Both the position numbers and the translations under genes were made by a program. The notes beneath the pieces were generated by a model that did not search any database, had not been told where the DNA came from, and saw only the letters and a list, made by a program, of their open reading frames with translations. Below, one piece after another: positions 33,800 through 41,166 of a DNA stretch of 64,000 nt (its first letter is position 1; each line of letters starts with the position of its first letter). The stretch is from an uncultured Flavobacteriales bacterium. GTDB taxonomy: Bacteria > Bacteroidota > Bacteroidia > Flavobacteriales_E > Vicingaceae. The DNA is taken from contig CAJQON010000018.1 in NCBI GenBank assembly GCA_905479995.1, positions 1 to 64,000 of the forward strand, read 5' to 3'.

Positions 33800-34342
33800 A
33801 TGAAATCCATCCTTATTCTCTTTATCGTTACATCAACTTTTTTAACTGCTCAAACCATGGAAAAACAAAGCATACATCAATTTAAGGTAACCGATTTATA
33901 CGGAGAGGCGTTTGATTTTAGTTCGCTTAAAGGGAAAAAAGTAATGGTGGTAAATACGGCTAGCGAATGTGGCTTAACTCCACAATACGAGCAATTACAA
34001 GAAGTTTATGAGAAATACAAAGACAGCGATTTTACTATTGTTGGTTTTCCTGCCAATAATTTTGGTGCTCAAGAACCAGGGTCGGATAAAGAAATTGCCG
34101 CATTTTGCACCAAAAATTATGGGGTATCTTTTTCTATGATGAGCAAAATTTCTGTTAAAGGAGATGACATGCACGAGTTGTACCAGTTCTTAACTCAAAA
34201 AAATAAAAATGGCCTTGAGGATTCTGAGGTAAAATGGAATTTTCAAAAATACTTAATCGATGAAGATGGGCACTTGGCCAAAGTTATTGGCCCACAAGTT
34301 TTGCCTAATGATGCAGCCATTATAAAATGGATAAAAGAATAA
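33800..34342 (+). CDS. Exported glutathione peroxidase-like thiol peroxidase
   Basis: 180 residues with a signal peptide (residues 1-18, TFLTAQ). The peroxidatic Cys57 sits in NTASECGLTPQY in place of selenocysteine, and VKWNFQKYLID holds the conserved Trp and Asn. The second motif reads FPANNFGAQEPG, so the usual CNQF Cys and Gln are replaced by Ala and Asn; this variant appears typical of Bacteroidota. It would reduce peroxides in the periplasm, probably with thioredoxin-like donors. A variant box TATCTTTA lies 18 nt upstream. It ends 2 nt from the convergent ACMSD gene. Confidence 0.9.
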   Translation: MKSILILFIVTSTFLTAQTMEKQSIHQFKVTDLYGEAFDFSSLKGKKVMVVNTASECGLTPQYEQLQEVYEKYKDSDFTIVGFPANNFGAQEPGSDKEIAAFCTKNYGVSFSMMSKISVKGDDMHELYQFLTQKNKNGLEDSEVKWNFQKYLIDEDGHLAKVIGPQVLPNDAAIIKWIKE

Positions 34343-34344
34343 GT

Positions 34345-35379
34345 TTAACCCAACCATCTTAACACATTGTCTCTCCAAATTTCGTCAGCTTCGCGTTGGG
34401 TTAAAATATCTACCTCAACCGCAAAATCAATTACTCTACCCGGAAAAGAACTTCCTACCCCTTCCATTTCTCCTAAAGGATAGGGATCATCTAATCCTGC
34501 CACAATTTGAGAAACACCTACTCTTCTTTTCAATAACTCCAAGGTATAAGAATCGTGTACTAAGGTGTCAAAAAATAAGTTTTTATGCCCTAAAGATGCT
34601 CTAGGGTTTTCTGTTCCTTCAAACAAGTCTGGTCTTCCATCAAAACCTTGTAAACGTCTTCCGTAATTGGCAATGCCCAACATACAACCGTGCGCAAAAC
34701 AAGTTCTTACATTCGGAAATTTATTGGGAATATCGTTTAAGGTAAACAGGTGTAAGGTATCGGCACATTGTGCCATCATCCATACCAAATGAAAACGCCA
34801 ATATTGGTCTTTTAGGTTCACCATTTTTTCACCATCGTAAGGATGAATTTCTATGGCTAACCCATATTTATTGGCCAATTCAAAAATGGGAAATACTTCT
34901 ATGCTTGCAATAGAAGTCCACTCATTGTTTTTATTTAAAAAGTGAGTAGGCAAACACAACAGCTTTAATTTGTGCTCTGTAACACATCGTTCAATTTCTT
35001 CTAAAGCATCATCTAAATACAACGCCTGTACTACAAATCCGCATGTAAACTTGTCTGGGTTTTCGTGCTGAACAGAAGCATTAAAATCATTCTGCCACTT
35101 TATGGTATCCTTAGCATCTTGCCTGTCCCAACCGTTGCAATAAATTTGAGATAGATTTAACATTACGCCATGGTCAATGTTGTACTTGTCCATCCACTCC
35201 AGCTTTTCCTTTAAGAAAAAACTAGGGTCGGTAATAGGTCGAGCCCAATCTCCTTGGCGCATAAATTTCTTGTCATCATCTATCCAAAAAAGCTTTTTAT
35301 CTTTTAAAAACTTAGGAATTTGATTTGGCTCTGGCAAAATGTGCCCGTGTCCATTTATTCTTTTTCTATGCGCGCTCAT
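34345..35379 (-). CDS. 2-amino-3-carboxymuconate-6-semialdehyde decarboxylase (ACMSD-type amidohydrolase)
   Basis: 344 residues. The N-terminal metal motif is NGHGHILP (His11, His13), and later ligands are expected at IEIHPYDG, FAHGCM and the catalytic Asp of AGLDDPYPLG. This is the amidohydrolase-2/ACMSD fold, which decarboxylates 2-amino-3-carboxymuconate semialdehyde to 2-aminomuconate semialdehyde. The gene starts directly after the HAAO stop codon with no spacing, so the enzyme making its substrate is translated first from the same mRNA. Compared with pseudomonad ACMSD (about 335 residues) the length is normal. A close relative acting on another carboxylate is less likely given the partner. 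Confidence 0.87.
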   Translation of the reverse strand: MSAHRKRINGHGHILPEPNQIPKFLKDKKLFWIDDDKKFMRQGDWARPITDPSFFLKEKLEWMDKYNIDHGVMLNLSQIYCNGWDRQDAKDTIKWQNDFNASVQHENPDKFTCGFVVQALYLDDALEEIERCVTEHKLKLLCLPTHFLNKNNEWTSIASIEVFPIFELANKYGLAIEIHPYDGEKMVNLKDQYWRFHLVWMMAQCADTLHLFTLNDIPNKFPNVRTCFAHGCMLGIANYGRRLQGFDGRPDLFEGTENPRASLGHKNLFFDTLVHDSYTLELLKRRVGVSQIVAGLDDPYPLGEMEGVGSSFPGRVIDFAVEVDILTQREADEIWRDNVLRWLG

Positions 35380-35916
35380 TTAATCTTGCGTAAATTTTGG
35401 ATCAGTTTCCATTACATGGCTACAATTGTCGCAAGTTCTATTTTCTTCAGAACCATAATATCGTTTAAATACTTTTTGAAAATCGTTTTCGATGTCTACC
35501 AGTTGAAATCGCTCTTCGTATAGTTTGTGGTTACATTCATCACAAAACCACATTAGGCCATCTTGCATGTCGGTACCTTGTCTCACTCTTTCAATCACTA
35601 ATCCAATAGACCCTTCTGATCGCCATGGCGAGTGCGGAATGCTTTTAGGCAACAAAAACATTTCACCTTCTTTTATGGGTACATCAACCGCTTTTCCATC
35701 TAGTTGAACACGTACATTAATGTCTCCTTTAACTTGGTAAAACAACTCTTCACTTTCGTTAAAATGATAATCTTTTCGTGCATTTGGCCCACCAACAACC
35801 ATTACAATAAAATCTTTACCCAGTGGGTACATACTTTTGTTTGCAACAGGTGGTTTCAACTTATCTTTATTGTCTTCAATCCATTGGTTGAAGTTAAAAG
35901 GCATGGTTAAATTCAT
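35380..35916 (-). CDS. 3-hydroxyanthranilate 3,4-dioxygenase
   Basis: 178 residues, a cupin. The iron ligands His51, Glu57 and His95 occupy the family positions (DYHFNESEELFYQ, IPHSPWR), with substrate-binding Arg47 and Arg99. Two CxxC pairs near the C-terminus (Cys125/128 and Cys162/165) form the rubredoxin-like iron site of bacterial HAAO. It opens the ring of 3-hydroxyanthranilate to 2-amino-3-carboxymuconate semialdehyde in the kynurenine pathway, giving either NAD precursor (quinolinate) or, with the downstream ACMSD, catabolism. A start at Met5 (35904) is possible. A variant box TACCTTTA lies 16 nt upstream on the minus strand. Confidence 0.95.
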   Translation of the reverse strand: MNLTMPFNFNQWIEDNKDKLKPPVANKSMYPLGKDFIVMVVGGPNARKDYHFNESEELFYQVKGDINVRVQLDGKAVDVPIKEGEMFLLPKSIPHSPWRSEGSIGLVIERVRQGTDMQDGLMWFCDECNHKLYEERFQLVDIENDFQKVFKRYYGSEENRTCDNCSHVMETDPKFTQD

Positions 35917-35959
35917 AGCATTAAATTTTTTTTAAAGGTAGGGAAGTTGAGCCATTTTA

Positions 35960-35996
35960 AAAAGAAAAAACCCCCGCAAATAAATTTGCAGGGGTT
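35960..35996 (-). terminator. Terminator of the acidic secreted protein gene
   Basis: Hairpin AACCCCTGCAAA/TTTGCGGGGGTT read on the minus strand (one mismatch), followed by a T-rich tract. It separates the minus-strand gene at 36.0-37.1 kb from the HAAO-ACMSD pair. Confidence 0.82.
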
Positions 35997-36026
35997 CTTT
36001 TTATGTTGACTATTTTGCTAACTAAA

Positions 36027-37133
36027 CTATTTGATCAACACTTTGCTCGATTTAGATTTGTTTCCTTGTACAATTTGAAGGAGGTAAGTTCCTTTACCAA
36101 ATTCAGAAATATCAATATGGTTAGAGTATTTTCCTGAAAACTTATTTACTTTTTCAGTATAAATTTCTTTTCCTTGTAGGTCAAATATTTTTACTGTTAC
36201 AGGCTTTTTTGTGTTGGCCGAACTAAAATTTAAGTTAAATCTACCATCGTTAGGGTTAGGACTAAAAGTTAACTCATCTAACTCTAATTTATTTTTGTTT
36301 ATTCCTGTAGCTGTTTGTGGTAAGTCTTTTTCTAAGGCTTCAACCTCTTTAACATTAAAGCTAGATATAATTACAATGTGTTTTTCTTCTTTGCCATCAA
36401 CTTTTACATCTATAGTCATATTATGATCTTCAGTCATGGTTCCTCCATTACCAATAAACATCATTTTATGTTTTTTGTGCATGTTCTCCATGTCTCCTTC
36501 CTCCAGTTCAGTTTCAACACCATTCACAATTTTCTTTACCGTAACATTTCCATCATCATCAATCGATTTTATAATTTTTACCGAGTGCGCTTCTTTTCCA
36601 TCTTCATCGCTATCAATACTTATTTCAATGTTTCCAGTATTTTCATGAATAAATTCCATGTCTTTACCCATAGCGCCCATGTGCTTATGAAGATCTTCCA
36701 TGTTAATTTCTATCTCTTTCCCATTCACTACCATCTTCATTACGCCACCTTCACCTTTTAACATTTTCACGTCAAAATCCATTTCCACTTCTTCTCCATC
36801 ATCACTCTTAAATTTCATCACCTTAACGCCATCTTCACCATGTGTATCAAAGTCAAAATCAAAGTCCATTTCACTTGAGTCGCCATCAATCACCATTACT
36901 TTCATCATGTGTTTTAAAGGACCTGCCATATCTTCCAAAGAAGAAATCCAGTTCATGTCTTCAGAACAATCAAATGTTGAGTCTGTTACGGTTTCAACTC
37001 CGTTAACGATTTTCACAATTTTTATAGTGCATTTTTTATCATCTTCCCCATCATTCATGTTGGTAAAAGAAACTATTCCTGCGGCAAATGCAATTAACCC
37101 TATTGGAAGTAATACTGCTTTTAAATTTTTCAT
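36027..37133 (-). CDS. Acidic repeat-containing protein with T9SS type-A sorting domain
   Basis: 368 residues. A hydrophobic N-terminal export signal (about residues 4-23) is followed by a very acidic body (about 27-280) rich in Asp, Glu, Met and Lys, with recurring short strands such as KIVNGVET (twice), GEEVEMDF and VNGKEIEINMEDL. The last 80 residues are a type-A sorting domain (FSPNPNDGRFNLNF, IFDLQGKEIYTE, FGKGTYLLQIVQ, SKSSKVLIK). The VNGxExEI motif recurs in the periplasmic sensor domain of the divergent histidine kinase (residues 120-142 there), so the two probably share a fold or interact. The family is unknown to me; the surface location is inferred from the sorting domain. A TAGATTTG box lies 31 nt upstream. 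Confidence 0.85.
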   Translation of the reverse strand: MKNLKAVLLPIGLIAFAAGIVSFTNMNDGEDDKKCTIKIVKIVNGVETVTDSTFDCSEDMNWISSLEDMAGPLKHMMKVMVIDGDSSEMDFDFDFDTHGEDGVKVMKFKSDDGEEVEMDFDVKMLKGEGGVMKMVVNGKEIEINMEDLHKHMGAMGKDMEFIHENTGNIEISIDSDEDGKEAHSVKIIKSIDDDGNVTVKKIVNGVETELEEGDMENMHKKHKMMFIGNGGTMTEDHNMTIDVKVDGKEEKHIVIISSFNVKEVEALEKDLPQTATGINKNKLELDELTFSPNPNDGRFNLNFSSANTKKPVTVKIFDLQGKEIYTEKVNKFSGKYSNHIDISEFGKGTYLLQIVQGNKSKSSKVLIK

Positions 37134-37164
37134 ATTATTGTTTTTAGTTAAACTTTCTATACTG

Positions 37165-37172
37165 CAAATCTA
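37165..37172 (-). promoter_or_regulatory. -7 promoter box TAGATTTG of the acidic secreted protein gene
   Basis: Minus-strand TAGATTTG, 31 nt upstream of the ATG at 37133. The leader includes AAAGTTTAA (37148-37156), a near match to the AAAGTTAA repeats further upstream. Confidence 0.55.
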
Positions 37173-37212
37173 TTTCAACCAACGCTGTATTCATGTTAAC
37201 ACCTTCCTAAAG

Positions 37213-37261
37213 AAAGTTAAGGAAAAGTTAAAGTTTCAGTTTGAAGCGCTTTAAAAGTTAA
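37213..37261 (+). promoter_or_regulatory. Three AAAGTTAA direct repeats, candidate response-regulator sites
   Basis: AAAGTTAA occurs at 37213-37220, 37224-37231 and 37254-37261. The first two starts are 11 bp apart, one helical turn, as in PhoB/OmpR-type direct-repeat operators; the third overlaps the -7 box of the kinase gene. The site lies between the divergent secreted-protein and kinase genes. Confidence 0.45.
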
Positions 37262-37266
37262 ATTTG
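37240..37266 (+). promoter_or_regulatory. Promoter TTTG - 15 bp - TAAATTTG of the two-component operon
   Basis: -33-like TTTG at 37240-37243 and -7 box TAAATTTG at 37259-37266, 12 nt before the ATG at 37279. The spacing is shorter than usual. Confidence 0.6.
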
Positions 37267-37278
37267 TTCCAAGTAACC

Positions 37279-38859
37279 ATGAAAAAGAACAAGTTATATA
37301 GCCTAATCGCCTTAATGAGTATTTCATTAATAGGAATTATTTGGGTACAAGTATATTGGATAAACAATGGCTTAAAGGTAAAAGAAGCCCAGTTTGATCA
37401 ATTGGTTACTGATGCATTAAATAATGTGGTAATAGACATTGCCGAAAGCGAATCCATCGATTTTTTGCACGACCAATTGGCTGGAGTTACTTCTGAGTTT
37501 GTTATAGAAACTGATAGTTTGGATGTCGATTCACAAAAAATTAATACCTGGATTAATCATTTTACTGAAAGTGATTCTTCGGCCGAAATCAGTAGTACAT
37601 TCGATTATGAAGTGAGTTCTGACTTTGGTGAGAGCAAAATGAAAATGAAGATTAGCGTGAATGGGGAGGAACGAGAAATCGATGTTGAGGACAAGTTAAA
37701 AAAGCTGGAAGAGCTATTTGATAATGATTCTTTGGTTGTTTTAGGAAATAAAAAAATGGTGCTAACTAACAGGTTTAGCAATGTAATGGTTAAAATGGCC
37801 AAAGAGTTTAAATCTATTAAACAACCCGTGCACCATTTGCTAAAAGAGATAGACATTGAGCCTATTATTGAGGCGAGTTTAAATGAAAATGGAATAACTA
37901 CCCCGTTTTCTTTTGCGATTTTAGACGATGATAAAATAATCAAAGAATTTTCTTCTAAAAACTTTACATCCTCTAACAATACTTATGATGTGAGTTTATT
38001 TAAACACGATATTTTAGATAAGTCTGCTTTATTGTCTATTAGCTTTAGTGGTACAAAACATTACCTTCTAAAAACAATGTGGCTAATGGTGTTGTGCTCT
38101 ATTTTATTTACACTCATTATTATATTAACCTTTGCTTCTACTGTTCATTATATGTACAAGCAAAAAAAATTAGCCGAAATTAAAAATGACTTTATTAATA
38201 ACATGACCCACGAGTTTAAAACGCCCATTTCTACCATTTCTTTAGCAATAGACTCCATTACTCATCCTAAAATTATAGGCGACAAAATTCAAATTAATTA
38301 CTACGCTGATATTATTCGAAAAGAAAATAAACGAATGAATACTCAAGTGGAAAGTGTTTTAAATACTTCTTTGGCAGAAAAGGATGAATTGGAGCTAAAC
38401 AAAACTGCTGTTTCTTTAACAGCCTTTTTAACAAAAATTGAATCTCGCTTAAAACTACCAGTTCAGGCAGTAAATGCAAAATTTGTAATTCAAAACCATG
38501 CTAAAGATGTTACATTAACCGTAGATGAATCTCATTTACAAAATGCCATTTGTAACTTAATTGATAATGCATTAAAATATTCGGATGAGCCTGCTCAAGT
38601 AGAATTAAAAACTAACATAGAAGGAAATTTAATTCATTTTACCATTGCCGATAAAGGAATTGGAATGAACAGCGAAACACAGAAAAAGGTGTTTGATAAG
38701 TTTTACCGCGTACAGTCTGGAAACATCCATAAAGTAAAAGGTTTTGGAATTGGGTTAAGCTATGTAAAAGCAATCGTTAACGCCCATCATGGCAAAATAT
38801 ACCTGTCTTCAAAATTGAATGTTGGAACAAAAGTGACCATTAGCTTACCGCTCAAATGA
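37279..38859 (+). CDS. Sensor histidine kinase (RprX-like)
   Basis: 526 residues from the ATG at 37279; an in-frame TTG at 37264 lies inside the -7 box and is unlikely. TM1 spans about residues 9-27, a periplasmic sensor domain about 28-262, TM2 about 265-290. The HisKA motif NNMTHEFKTPIST has the phospho-acceptor His311, and the ATPase domain has NLIDNALKYS, DKGIGM and GFGIGLSYVKAIV. There is no evident HAMP or PAS domain. The sensor domain contains KMKISVNGEEREIDVEDK (residues about 123-140), similar to motifs in the secreted protein encoded divergently. It overlaps the regulator gene by 4 nt (ATGA). The signal is unknown; the shared motif hints at envelope or secretion state. Confidence 0.92.
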   Translation: MKKNKLYSLIALMSISLIGIIWVQVYWINNGLKVKEAQFDQLVTDALNNVVIDIAESESIDFLHDQLAGVTSEFVIETDSLDVDSQKINTWINHFTESDSSAEISSTFDYEVSSDFGESKMKMKISVNGEEREIDVEDKLKKLEELFDNDSLVVLGNKKMVLTNRFSNVMVKMAKEFKSIKQPVHHLLKEIDIEPIIEASLNENGITTPFSFAILDDDKIIKEFSSKNFTSSNNTYDVSLFKHDILDKSALLSISFSGTKHYLLKTMWLMVLCSILFTLIIILTFASTVHYMYKQKKLAEIKNDFINNMTHEFKTPISTISLAIDSITHPKIIGDKIQINYYADIIRKENKRMNTQVESVLNTSLAEKDELELNKTAVSLTAFLTKIESRLKLPVQAVNAKFVIQNHAKDVTLTVDESHLQNAICNLIDNALKYSDEPAQVELKTNIEGNLIHFTIADKGIGMNSETQKKVFDKFYRVQSGNIHKVKGFGIGLSYVKAIVNAHHGKIYLSSKLNVGTKVTISLPLK

Positions 38860-39542
38860 TTCAAAAAAAGCACATATTATTAGTTGAAGACGAGGAAAAC
38901 TTTGGAACGGTTTTAAAAAACTACTTAGAGCTAAGTAATTATGCGGTAACACATGCTATTAATGGAAAATTAGGATTAACCGCTTTCCGACAAGCAAGCT
39001 ACGACCTCTGTATTTTTGATGTAATGATGCCTGAGATGGACGGTTTTACATTGGCCAGAGAGATTAGGAAATTTAACACTGATGTCCCTATTTTATTTTT
39101 AACGGCAAAAACACAGAAGCACGATATGATAGAAGGTTATCAAATAGGTGGAGACGATTACATTACCAAACCGTTTGATACTGAAGTCCTATTGCTTAAA
39201 ATTAACGCGGTACTTTCAAGAAAAAGCAGTTTGGTAGAACAGCCTTGCAAACATACTATTGGCTTATTTAATTTTAATGCTGACACCCGAGAATTGAGTT
39301 TAGAAAATGTCATACAAAAGCTCTCTCCTAAAGAAGCCAAACTCCTTCAGTTGCTTTGTGAAAATAGGAATGAGGTAGTTTCTAGAGATCTTGCACTCAA
39401 CAACATCTGGGGCGACAATAATTATTTTACTACTAGAAGTATGGATGTTTTTATTACCAAATTGCGTAAGCATTTAAAAGCAGATACTTCCATAGAAATA
39501 ATTAATGTACACGGGAATGGGTTTAGATTGTTGGCAAAATAA
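38856..39542 (+). CDS. OmpR/PhoB-family response regulator (RprY-like)
   Basis: 228 residues. Receiver domain 1-120 with acidic pair Glu11/Asp12, phospho-acceptor Asp55 (FDVMMPEMDG), switch Thr in LFLTAKT and Lys in YITKPF. The C-terminal winged helix (about 130-228) includes LSPKEAKLLQLLCENRNEVVSR and the recognition helix region RSMDVFITKLRKHLK. It is coupled to the kinase by ATGA overlap. Candidate binding sites are the AAAGTTAA repeats upstream of the operon, two of them 11 bp apart, suggesting autoregulation and control of the divergent secreted protein. Confidence 0.94.
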   Translation: MIQKKHILLVEDEENFGTVLKNYLELSNYAVTHAINGKLGLTAFRQASYDLCIFDVMMPEMDGFTLAREIRKFNTDVPILFLTAKTQKHDMIEGYQIGGDDYITKPFDTEVLLLKINAVLSRKSSLVEQPCKHTIGLFNFNADTRELSLENVIQKLSPKEAKLLQLLCENRNEVVSRDLALNNIWGDNNYFTTRSMDVFITKLRKHLKADTSIEIINVHGNGFRLLAK

Positions 39543-39544
39543 AT

Positions 39545-39552
39545 TACATTTG
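39545..39552 (+). promoter_or_regulatory. -7 promoter box TACATTTG
   Basis: Consensus box 20 nt before the SDR gene start and just after the response-regulator stop. TTG trinucleotides occur at 39528 and 39531, a short spacing for -33. Confidence 0.55.
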
Positions 39553-39572
39553 TTGTTCAAAAAATCCAAAAC

Positions 39573-40364
39573 ATGAACTTAGATTTAACAGGAAAGAATG
39601 CCATTGTTTGTGGAAGTACACAGGGAATAGGAAAAGCAATTGCAACTGAATTGGCGCAATTGGGTGCTAACATTATATTGGTAGCGCGAAACGAAGCAAA
39701 GTTGGTTGAAACTAGAAATAGTTTAGACACTTCTAAAGGACAAAAACACAATTTTATTAAAGCAGATTTTTCTATTCCTTCACACTTAAAATTAGTAGTG
39801 GAAGAGTTTATTGAATTGAACGAGATTGCCATTAATATTTTGATTAACAATACTGGTGGACCTGCAGGTGGACCAATTGAAAACGCAAAACCAGAAGAGT
39901 TTGTTTCTACTTTTTCTAACCATTTAATTTGTAACCATATTTTAGTGCAAGCAGTTAAAGAAGGCATGAAAACAAGTGGATATGGTAGAATCATCAACAT
40001 TATATCTACATCGGTTAAACAGCCTTTAAATGGATTGGGTGTATCTAATACAATTAGAGGCGCTGTTGCCAATTGGGCAAAAACTTTAGCCAATGAATTG
40101 GGTGAGTTTGGCATTACGGTAAACAACGTATTACCAGGGGCAACAGATACGGTTAGATTAAAATCGATTATAGAAAATAAAGCTGCAAAAACTGGAGGGT
40201 CTATAGAAAATATTCAACAAGATATGGCCAACCAAGTGCCAATGAAAAGAATTGCTCAACCAGAAGAAGTAGCCAATGCTGTAGCATTTTTAGCTTCTCC
40301 TGCTGCAGGATACATTAACGGAATTAATGTTCCAGTTGATGGCGGTAGAACAAAGAGTTTATAA
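39573..40364 (+). CDS. SDR-family oxidoreductase with incomplete catalytic motif
   Basis: 263 residues, FabG-like fold. The cofactor loop CGSTQGIGKAIA, the INNTGGPAGG segment and LPGATDTVR are clear. The active-site Ser is in INIISTSVKQ (about residue 145), but the expected Tyr-x3-Lys 13 residues later reads SNTIRGAV (Ser158, Arg162). This places it in the FabG-like subgroup with an incomplete SDR triad, which may use different chemistry or bind without classic reductase activity. It should not be named fabG. It is monocistronic, with its own box and a strong terminator after it. Confidence 0.88.
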   Translation: MNLDLTGKNAIVCGSTQGIGKAIATELAQLGANIILVARNEAKLVETRNSLDTSKGQKHNFIKADFSIPSHLKLVVEEFIELNEIAINILINNTGGPAGGPIENAKPEEFVSTFSNHLICNHILVQAVKEGMKTSGYGRIINIISTSVKQPLNGLGVSNTIRGAVANWAKTLANELGEFGITVNNVLPGATDTVRLKSIIENKAAKTGGSIENIQQDMANQVPMKRIAQPEEVANAVAFLASPAAGYINGINVPVDGGRTKSL

Positions 40365-40370
40365 TAATAA

Positions 40371-40397
40371 AATCCCGAGTTATTTGCTCGGGATTTT
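40371..40397. terminator. Bidirectional terminator
   Basis: Stem AATCCCGAG/CTCGGGATT flanked by an A-rich stretch and a T run; serves the SDR gene and the convergent TonB gene. Confidence 0.9.
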
Positions 40398-40398
40398 T

Positions 40399-41139
40399 TT
40401 AGTTGACTGTAAATTTTATGGGTACCGTATATTTTACCGCTACAACTCTTCCATTGTGTTTGGCCGGATTTAATTGAGGCAAACTTTGTACAGCATTAAA
40501 CGCTTGTCGTTCTAATTCTCTAGGAATTTTGTTTTTGTCTTGCCCTTGCAATTTAACGTTTACAATTTCCCCTTTTTTGTTCACTTCAAAATAAACATAC
40601 GCTTTGTAAACCGCTTTTCCTTTCATTTTGATTGTAGCCGGAACTTTTATTTTTTTAGCAAAGTGCTTAAACATTTTTTGTTGGGTACATTTTGTTCGTT
40701 CAAATTCATCCATCGCAGCGCACTCATCATAATGCGGCATTCTTCCTGCATCTCCCCTTGGAGCTTCCTCTTCTTTTACTTCCTCTTTTGGCTCTTTCCA
40801 TTCATTAGGGTCGTAATAAGGTTCTTTTTCCTTATCTTCTTTCTCTTCAGGAATAACCTCATTATTTTCTACTGGTTTAAACTCGTGGGTTTTAACTACG
40901 GGTTTTTCTACCTTTTTTTTTACTTTCTCAGGTTCATCCTCAATAATTTTAAATGGATCAATCGGATCAATGTCCCATTCTATTTCGTCAACCACTTCGC
41001 CATATAATACTGGCATGTAATTGGGCGAAGTCCACTCAAAAGCAACCAATGTTAGCCCTCCAGCCACAATTAATCCTATCTGAAAAAAGATTCCTCTTAG
41101 TTTGTTTAATTTCTTGTTTTCTTTTTTAAACTGGTTCAT
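40399..41139 (-). CDS. TonB-like energy transducer (paralogue 2)
   Basis: 246 residues. A cytoplasmic basic start (MNQFKKENKKLNKLRG) leads into one membrane anchor (FFQIGLIVAGGLTLVAFEW). A long, highly charged Lys/Glu/Pro spacer follows (about 45-140), then a TonB C-terminal domain (about 155-246, YVYFEVNKKGEIVNVKLQG, ending VKYTVPIKFTVN). Two Cys (CAAMDEFERTKC) precede the domain. It would couple the proton motive force to TonB-dependent receptors. It lies 27 nt after a paralogue whose first 40 residues are nearly the same. No ExbBD or receptor gene is nearby. Confidence 0.87.
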   Translation of the reverse strand: MNQFKKENKKLNKLRGIFFQIGLIVAGGLTLVAFEWTSPNYMPVLYGEVVDEIEWDIDPIDPFKIIEDEPEKVKKKVEKPVVKTHEFKPVENNEVIPEEKEDKEKEPYYDPNEWKEPKEEVKEEEAPRGDAGRMPHYDECAAMDEFERTKCTQQKMFKHFAKKIKVPATIKMKGKAVYKAYVYFEVNKKGEIVNVKLQGQDKNKIPRELERQAFNAVQSLPQLNPAKHNGRVVAVKYTVPIKFTVN

Positions 41140-41166
41140 GTTTTGGTGTTTTTAGTGAGTTGGTTA

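Noticed and set aside
36378-37254. Long open frames on the plus strand opposite the acidic secreted protein.
   Set aside because: They are shadows of a strongly biased coding sequence, rich in Phe, Ile and Ser with no motif, and the minus-strand gene has signal peptide and sorting domain.
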